Program-made: the position numbers and the translations under genes
Part shown: positions 21,144 to 26,100 of the stretch, in pieces
Position numbering within the stretch: position 1 is the first letter of the stretch
Layout of the letters: every line of letters begins with the position of its first letter
Assembly (NCBI GenBank): GCA_937895825.1
Contig: CALBKP010000045.1
Coordinates: 1-26,100 of the forward strand
DNA length: 26,100 nt
Direction of reading: 5' to 3'
DNA from: an uncultured Alistipes sp.
GTDB taxonomy: Bacteria > Bacteroidota > Bacteroidia > Bacteroidales > Rikenellaceae
The notes under the pieces: generated by a model
What the model saw: the letters and a program-made list of their open reading frames with translations, nothing else
Told to the model about the DNA's origin: nothing
Databases searched by the model: none

Positions 21144-22856
21144 ATGATGCAATTATTGACACTTCTTGGTGCGCTGGGTATGTTCCTCTACGGAATGAAC
21201 ATGATGAGCTCGGGTCTTCAGAAGGCCGCGGGTAGTAAGATGCGTAACTTCCTTACGGCCATGACCTCAAACCCCTTTAAGGGTGTGATGACGGGTTTGG
21301 GTATCACCACGGTGATTCAGTCTTCGTCTGCCACTACGGTTATGACCGTAGGCTTTGTGAATGCTGGTCTGCTCACACTGTCGCAGGCCGTGGGTGTGAT
21401 TATGGGAGCAAACATCGGTACTACGGTAACGGCGTGGTTGGTTGCGTGGCTTGGTTTTAAGGCAGATATCTCACTCTTTGCTGTGCCACTTATGGCAGTA
21501 GGCTTCATCTTAAGTCTCTCGAAGCAGGATAAGCGCCGCCACATTTCGGAGCTTATCGTCGGTTTCTCGCTCCTCTTCCTCGGCCTCTCGCTTATGAAGG
21601 AGTCGGTGCCCGATCTTAAGGAGACACCCGAGGTGCTCGCCTTCATACGGGATTGGACGAGCTATGGCTTTGGCTCTGTACTTATCTTCTTGGTGTTCGG
21701 TACAATTCTCACGCTCGTTCTTCAGTCATCATCGGCCACTATGGCACTCACGCTCATCATGGTAAACATGGGATGGATTCCGTTTGATATGGGTGCAGCC
21801 ATGGTTCTTGGTGAGAATATCGGTACGACGATTACGGCAAACATAGCAGCGTCCGTAGGTAATGCTAATGCACGCCGCGCAGCACTGGCACACACGCTGT
21901 TCAATGTCTTTGGCGTGTGCTGGGCACTATTGCTCTATCGTCCATTCTTGATGCTCGTTGGTACGACTATCACCTGGATGGGCTTGCCTAATCCCGTTGA
22001 TATTGTGCACTCATCAGAGATAGCTATGACCTCGGACGAGAGTATGTCGACGCTCTACGGTATCTCGATGCTCCACACGCTCTTCAATCTGTTTAATACC
22101 TTTATCCTTATCTGGTTCGTAAACGTAATCGTGAAGATTGTTATGCATGTTATTAAGGATAAGAAGGGTACGGAGGAGGATGTCGTGAAGCTCAAGTATA
22201 TCAATGCTGGTCCCCTCTCTACTGCCGAGGTGGCAGTAGGCCAAGCGCGCAACGAGGTGATCCACTTCGCCGAGATATCACGCCGTGGCATAGGCTTCAT
22301 TCGTCGCGCTATCGAGGCAAAGAATAATAATGAGTTCGAGGAGGTACGCCAGAAGCTCGTCAAGTACGAGGAGATTTCGGACCGTATCGAGTATGAGATT
22401 GCCGAGTTCCTAAACTCTCTTCCTGAGGATAGCATCTCGGAAGAGACACGTACCGAGACAAAGCGCATGTATAAGATTATTGGCGAGCTTGAGAGCCTCG
22501 GTGATTCGGGTGAGAGCGTTAGCCGCATCCTTGCACGTCGCAATAGCCACGAGAAGAAGTTTACTGATGAGCAGAAGATGAAGCTCAACACTATGCTTGA
22601 GGCAGTTGATAAGGCCTATGGTGTAATGATCGACAACCTCAAGGCTGAGACCTTCGAGCCTATGGGTCTGCGCTTGGCTACCGACTGCGAGATTGAGATA
22701 AACGACCTCCGCAACAATATCCGCGAGGAGGAGATTCGTAAGATTGAGAACGATGGCGCAAACTATCAGTCGAGCGTATACTACCTCGATACCGTATCGG
22801 AGATTGAGCGTATGGGTGACTTTATAATCAATATTTCGCAAGCTCTCGACAAGTAA
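21144..22856 (+). CDS. Na/Pi cotransporter family protein with PhoU-like C-terminus
   Basis: A 570-residue membrane protein with two inverted Na_Pi_cotrans repeats. The first carries 'QSSSATTVMTVGF' (59-71) and 'GANIGTTVTAW' (88-98), the second 'LQSSSATMALTLI' (193-205) and 'GENIGTTITANIA' (223-235). The QSSS motifs form the substrate-binding core in SLC34/NptA-type transporters, which import phosphate with sodium. From about residue 360 a cytoplasmic helical, highly charged PhoU-like domain follows ('ISRRGIGFIRRAIEAKNNNEFE', 'SEIERMGDFIINI'). It has its own promoter and terminator. A role in phosphate uptake is by family; some relatives function in efflux or signalling. Confidence 0.92.
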   Translation: MMQLLTLLGALGMFLYGMNMMSSGLQKAAGSKMRNFLTAMTSNPFKGVMTGLGITTVIQSSSATTVMTVGFVNAGLLTLSQAVGVIMGANIGTTVTAWLVAWLGFKADISLFAVPLMAVGFILSLSKQDKRRHISELIVGFSLLFLGLSLMKESVPDLKETPEVLAFIRDWTSYGFGSVLIFLVFGTILTLVLQSSSATMALTLIMVNMGWIPFDMGAAMVLGENIGTTITANIAASVGNANARRAALAHTLFNVFGVCWALLLYRPFLMLVGTTITWMGLPNPVDIVHSSEIAMTSDESMSTLYGISMLHTLFNLFNTFILIWFVNVIVKIVMHVIKDKKGTEEDVVKLKYINAGPLSTAEVAVGQARNEVIHFAEISRRGIGFIRRAIEAKNNNEFEEVRQKLVKYEEISDRIEYEIAEFLNSLPEDSISEETRTETKRMYKIIGELESLGDSGESVSRILARRNSHEKKFTDEQKMKLNTMLEAVDKAYGVMIDNLKAETFEPMGLRLATDCEIEINDLRNNIREEEIRKIENDGANYQSSVYYLDTVSEIERMGDFIINISQALDK

Positions 22857-22901
22857 TTTCTTGAGATAAGGGATCATTCTTGACATATCCCAAAAACTCA
22901 A

Positions 22902-22950
22902 ATGACCACGGGCTGTACGTCTAAGTACTATCCCGTGGTCATCTCTTTTG
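22902..22950 (+). terminator. Intrinsic terminator after the Na/Pi cotransporter gene
   Basis: ATGACCACGGG (22902-22912) pairs perfectly with CCCGTGGTCAT (22932-22942), with a secondary GTAC pairing in the loop and CTCTTTTG after it. Confidence 0.75.
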
Positions 22951-23113
22951 CAATGCACCACGTCTCTCGACTTCTGACAAGAAATGTGACGTGCTATTTC
23001 GAGCGTACGATCTTGCAATATCCCGTACGTTGTGTTATATGCCATTATCGCAACTATGCACAATTATTACTAATTATTTCCTGTTAATTATTCATGCCTA
23101 AGTGTGTTATTAT

Positions 23114-23194
23114 GAACGAAGTGAAGAATCTCAAGGTGTACACAACATTGCTACGTTGGCATAGGCCTTGAGATTCTCCGACTCCACTTCGTTC
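23114..23194. repeat. REP-like palindromic intergenic repeat
   Basis: Arms GAACGAAGTG (23114-23123) plus AGAATCTCAAGG (23125-23136) are matched by CCTTGAGATTCT (23166-23177) plus CACTTCGTTC (23185-23194), a two-part stem with a 7-base bulge on one side. The right flank read on the minus strand begins GTCATTCTAAGCGGAACGAA. From memory, motifs like 'TCATTCTGAACGAAGTGAAGAATCT' fragments are dispersed in many bacterial genomes between genes. Confidence 0.7.
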
Positions 23195-23266
23195 CGCTTA
23201 GAATGACAACGCGGTGCAGCGCCCGTTCGGGATAATAAAACCCTCTTGATTTACCTGTTGATGTTA

Positions 23267-23298
23267 TTTGCATTTTTGTATTTATTTGCATATATTTG
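23267..23298 (+). promoter_or_regulatory. Promoter of the BACON-type lipoprotein gene
   Basis: TTTG (23267-23270), 20 bp, TATATTTG (23291-23298), 68 bases before the ATG. The spacer contains two further TTTG copies. Confidence 0.7.
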
Positions 23299-23366
23299 CA
23301 GTGATATACGGATATATGCACTCGAATTAAAATACATTTATTACACAATTTAATCGAATTTTTGTT

Positions 23367-25790
23367 ATGAAAAACGTCAAGTTTTTATTCGTGGCTCTGC
23401 TTCTGGCTGTGGGGTTTGCATCGTGCGAGAAGGATCCATCGGTCGAGCCCGTTAAACCGACAATCGAGTTTGAAGCTACTGAGGTTGGTATTGATGCTTA
23501 TGGTACTGCCAATCGTCTGTTATACTCAATCGAGAACATTGCGGAGGGTGCAGCCGATAAGCTAACTGCTACGTATGATGCCAGCTGGCTCAGTGTTGAG
23601 ATTGGCGGCGAGGTCGTCACGCTCTCTGCCGAGCGCAACGAGGCTGAGTCTCACCGCACGGCTGATGTAGTGTTTAGTTATAAGGGTGCTGAGGATGTCA
23701 CCGTGCGGGTGATTCAGGCCGGAGGTGCTGAGAAGGTGGTTGACAGCGTAAAAGTGGAAATTACCTCGGTGGACTCTACGATGATTACATTCAACGTAAC
23801 CACGTCGCGTCCCGATATTACGTGGATTCCTATGATTACCTACGCCGAGTATTGGACGGAGCCCATCAACGACGATGAGATATTTCTTTACGACCTCGAG
23901 TACTTTAAGTACTTGGCTGAAATTAATGGCGTGAAGTTAGAGAATTTCCTCTCTGAGATGGTAGGTATGGGCGCGGAGAATGATATTGTCATTGACCGAC
24001 TGGATCCCGAAACGGAGTATGTAATATATGTATATGGTATCTCAACTGCTGGTGAGCGACTCACCGATATCTCTTGGGCTAAAGCCACGACATTGGAGGC
24101 TTGGACCGGAGACCTGACGTTTGAGTTCGATATCAAGGAGGAGGAGTTTATCCTTGAGTATGCCATCACACCATCGCATTTTGGCGTTGACTACTATCAG
24201 GGCATCGCAAAAGAGTCGGAGATAGAGGCTTGGAAGGCAGAGGTTGGTACGGATGATCTCGCTGCGGCAATTCAGCATGGTGATATAGAATATACGATGC
24301 AGGACTTGATGAATTATGGCTTTATTGATTCGCGTGAAGAGTATTTCGATATCTATACTAACTATCACGCATTTCTTGATGGCCGCGAGCGAGTAGATGC
24401 TGATACGAAGTATATCATCTATGCAGCAAAATGGGATAGAGAGGCAAACATTGTAGGTGCGGTTTCTACCGCGGAATATACAACACCCAGTGTAAATATC
24501 TCGTCTAATCAACTTACTGCGGAGATTGATGAGATTACGCAGTCGTCGGTGACCGTGTCGGTTAAGACGACAAACAACGATCCATATGTTGTTATCCCTG
24601 TGAGCACAAGTGTTATAGATGGTATGAGTGATGATGAGATCTATGCCTTCCTTTTGCAAGAGTATAGTGTGCTCGTTAGGGAGTATACCTTCTATGGTAA
24701 CTGGACTAAGACGTTTGGTCGTATGCGCCCTGGCTCGAATTATACGATCTTGGTCTTTGGTCATCTTGCGGGTGTGCAAACTACCGATATGATTAAGCTC
24801 GATATCACAACCGTCGAGTCTGGCGATCCTAAGGATTGTATCTTCGAGACGCTCTGCGTCCCCGGTGCCGATAACGTATGGCTTGAGATTATCCCCTCGG
24901 ATAAGGGCCACCACTACTTCTACGAGGTATATCCGGCCGACTTCACCGAGGAGGAAGCAAAGTCGTTTATTCGCTATGTCGTCAACGAGGATTACGAGGG
25001 TAACGTTGCCGCATTCTCGTCGTGGAGATTGTATCAGGGCGATCTCACAACCACCGAAGAGGGCCTTACTCCAAATACAGATTATAAGCTCGGTATTATC
25101 ATCATGGACTATGACACAGGTGAGTTCCTTAGCGATATGTACTTTACCGAGGTGTTTACCACCACGGAGATGACCTATGCCGATGTATCTATCACGGTCA
25201 ACTGGGATAAGTACTACGATGCCAGTGAGTTGTGTGATGCCGGCTATACACAGTTTAGCGGTAGCAAGGGCAACTGCATCGTGCCAATCTCTCTGGATAT
25301 CGCGGGAGACTATTCGGAGTACTACTTCGCATTCTTCAAGCACGATCTCACCGACGAGGTACTCTATCCCGACGATATCTTCTATCAGGAGCTCCAGAAC
25401 AACGGCTTTAGCCAGAAGAACATCATCATCGACCTGCCGTATGATCAGGAGATGACTGCAACGGCCGTGGTGTACGACTTGGGATATAAACCCGGTAAGA
25501 TATTCCGTAAGGCGGTGACCTTCACGAAGGAGGGTGCTTCGCCTGCCAGCGAGTTCGGTGGCTCGAAGCAGTCGCTGCCTATACCTGCATCGCTTGTTAT
25601 CGCGCCCGATGCCGAGGTAGAGCCTGTGGGCGTTAAGCCTATGCAGTCGATCGACGCAGAGCTCTTTGACCATGATGCAGAGCTTATGATTAAGGCACAG
25701 CGTTTCGTTGAGAAGCGTCGTGCCGACGAGGCTAAGCGTATCGTGGAGCGCCAGAATGCAAAGTCGCAGGAGCGTCGCATCGCCCGCTAA
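23367..25790 (+). CDS. Large surface lipoprotein with BACON-like and Fn3-like modules
   Basis: An 807-residue lipoprotein: signal peptide ending in GFASC (Cys20), then EKDPS, an acidic/Lys pattern usual for surface-exported Bacteroidota lipoproteins. Residues ~33-118 look like a BACON domain ('YDASWLSVEIGGEVVTLSAE', ending 'VTVRVIQAG'). Four or five modules of ~110 residues follow, each with a helix rich in Asp/Glu and Tyr ('INDDEIFLYDLEYFKYL', 'MSDDEIYAFLLQEY', 'FTEEEAKSFIRYV') and a strand phrase like 'DPETEYVIYVYGI' or 'TPNTDYKLGIII'. The last ~50 residues are a charged, Arg/Lys-rich helix. BACON domains often bind carbohydrate or mucin, so glycan or host adhesion is plausible but unproven. 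The layout resembles the DUF4988 lipoprotein at 6218. Confidence 0.85.
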   Translation: MKNVKFLFVALLLAVGFASCEKDPSVEPVKPTIEFEATEVGIDAYGTANRLLYSIENIAEGAADKLTATYDASWLSVEIGGEVVTLSAERNEAESHRTADVVFSYKGAEDVTVRVIQAGGAEKVVDSVKVEITSVDSTMITFNVTTSRPDITWIPMITYAEYWTEPINDDEIFLYDLEYFKYLAEINGVKLENFLSEMVGMGAENDIVIDRLDPETEYVIYVYGISTAGERLTDISWAKATTLEAWTGDLTFEFDIKEEEFILEYAITPSHFGVDYYQGIAKESEIEAWKAEVGTDDLAAAIQHGDIEYTMQDLMNYGFIDSREEYFDIYTNYHAFLDGRERVDADTKYIIYAAKWDREANIVGAVSTAEYTTPSVNISSNQLTAEIDEITQSSVTVSVKTTNNDPYVVIPVSTSVIDGMSDDEIYAFLLQEYSVLVREYTFYGNWTKTFGRMRPGSNYTILVFGHLAGVQTTDMIKLDITTVESGDPKDCIFETLCVPGADNVWLEIIPSDKGHHYFYEVYPADFTEEEAKSFIRYVVNEDYEGNVAAFSSWRLYQGDLTTTEEGLTPNTDYKLGIIIMDYDTGEFLSDMYFTEVFTTTEMTYADVSITVNWDKYYDASELCDAGYTQFSGSKGNCIVPISLDIAGDYSEYYFAFFKHDLTDEVLYPDDIFYQELQNNGFSQKNIIIDLPYDQEMTATAVVYDLGYKPGKIFRKAVTFTKEGASPASEFGGSKQSLPIPASLVIAPDAEVEPVGVKPMQSIDAELFDHDAELMIKAQRFVEKRRADEAKRIVERQNAKSQERRIAR

Positions 25791-25817
25791 ATAGTATAAT
25801 ATACCTAATTTTCATAT

Positions 25818-25851
25818 GTTACCTCGGAAAATCACCGAGGTAACATTTTTT
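25818..25851 (+). terminator. Intrinsic terminator after the BACON-type lipoprotein gene
   Basis: GTTACCTCGG (25818-25827) pairs perfectly with CCGAGGTAAC (25835-25844), loop AAAATCA, followed by ATTTTTT. Confidence 0.9.
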
Positions 25852-25949
25852 ACATATCTCGTAACAATATTTATCAAGCTGAAAAATGTGTTAACTGATT
25901 GTATAATAGTATTTTGGCTGTTTTACTGAAAAAAAAGATTCGCACGAGG

Positions 25950-25979
25950 TTTGTAACTGTTAAAAAATGTGTATCTTTG
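25950..25979 (+). promoter_or_regulatory. Promoter of rplM
   Basis: TTTG (25950-25953), 18 bp, TATCTTTG (25972-25979). Transcription would start near 25985, just at the leader hairpin. Confidence 0.7.
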
Positions 25980-25983
25980 CAGG

Positions 25984-26004
25984 CCCGAAAAAGTTGTTTT
26001 CGGG
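25984..26004 (+). promoter_or_regulatory. rplM 5' leader hairpin, candidate L13 autoregulatory RNA
   Basis: CCCGAAAA (25984-25991) pairs perfectly with TTTTCGGG (25997-26004), loop AGTTG, at the very 5' end of the predicted mRNA, about 45 bases before the rplM start. I recall that an L13 leader RNA has been described for Bacteroidia; whether this one fits that model was not checked. Confidence 0.5.
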
Positions 26005-26048
26005 AATTGGATTACAATAAATTAAGTATTAACTAAACTTTTAACAAA

Positions 26049-26100
26049 GTGGATTCAAAGAGTTACAAGACTATCTCGGTCAAGGCAGAGGACGCTCAGA
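26049..26100 (+). CDS. rplM: 50S ribosomal protein L13, N-terminal part (runs off the window)
   Basis: The last 52 bases encode (V/M)DSKSYKTISVKAEDAQ, resembling the N-terminus of Bacteroidales L13 (MDTLSYKTISANK...). L13 is an early assembly protein of the large ribosomal subunit. The start codon is GTG at 26049; there is no ATG in frame upstream of the match. The rest of the gene, and the usual rpsI partner, lie outside the window. The promoter and leader hairpin directly upstream support this being the first gene of its operon. Assignment rests on 17 residues plus context. Confidence 0.75.
   Translation, partial: MDSKSYKTISVKAEDAQ

Noticed and set aside
22410..23063. A 217-codon minus-strand frame over the end of the Na/Pi gene
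   Set aside because: It covers the PhoU-like domain and the terminator hairpin and shows no family features; it is a shadow frame.
24042..25673. A 543-codon open frame opposite the BACON-type lipoprotein gene
   Set aside because: It mirrors the codons of the plus-strand gene, has no recognisable domain, start context or promoter, and the plus frame has a signal peptide, promoter and terminator.

Overview
The window looks like chromosomal DNA from a Bacteroidota of the order Bacteroidales, plausibly an Alistipes-like Rikenellaceae. Evidence: nine or more intergenic regions carry the Bacteroidota promoter pattern (TTTG or TTG, about 18-21 bp, TAnnTTTG). Several families are typical of the phylum (DUF4923, DUF4988, BACON-type lipoproteins, DUF3127, YhbP-like flavin protein). 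The last gene matches the N-terminus of Bacteroidales ribosomal protein L13. Codon use favours GAG, AAG and CTC, except in the first ~190 bases.

Layout. Bases 1-~195 are a reverse-strand fragment of a Firmicutes-like peptidyl-tRNA hydrolase fused to the last ~114 codons of a forward NAD+ synthetase gene; this looks like a chimeric contig end. Then follow two tandem DUF4923 genes (555-1808). A minus-strand operon (4228-1805) encodes an M23 lipoprotein, a YhbP-like flavin protein and IspD. Plus-strand lpxK and ssb come next (4387-5979), then a large DUF4988 surface lipoprotein (6218-9040), and minus-strand recF with a DUF721/DciA-like gene (10529-9154). A TPR membrane protein and a degenerate lumazine-synthase-like protein follow (10713-11794).

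A cell-wall operon (11938-15486) encodes an alpha/beta hydrolase, a membrane-anchored MurF-like ligase and a D-Ala-D-Ala ligase; a radical SAM protein and a DUF3127 protein with an SSB-like tail follow (to 16702). A minus-strand acyl-CoA synthetase (18758-17055), tRNA-Arg(CCT), a Bax-inhibitor-1 protein, a minus-strand PAP2 phosphatase, a Na/Pi cotransporter, a BACON-type surface lipoprotein and the start of rplM complete the window.

Most of it is ordinary core genome. The strongest unusual signal is at the PAP2 phosphatase. An eight-base poly-G tract separates a complete signal-peptide leader from the enzyme by exactly one frame, next to a good promoter. One added G would fuse the two, which is the layout expected of a phase-variable exported lipid phosphatase. 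Other points of interest are a lumazine-synthase homologue lacking its catalytic histidine, the hydrolase/membrane MurF/Ddl operon, two intergenic inverted-repeat elements and a probable L13 leader RNA.
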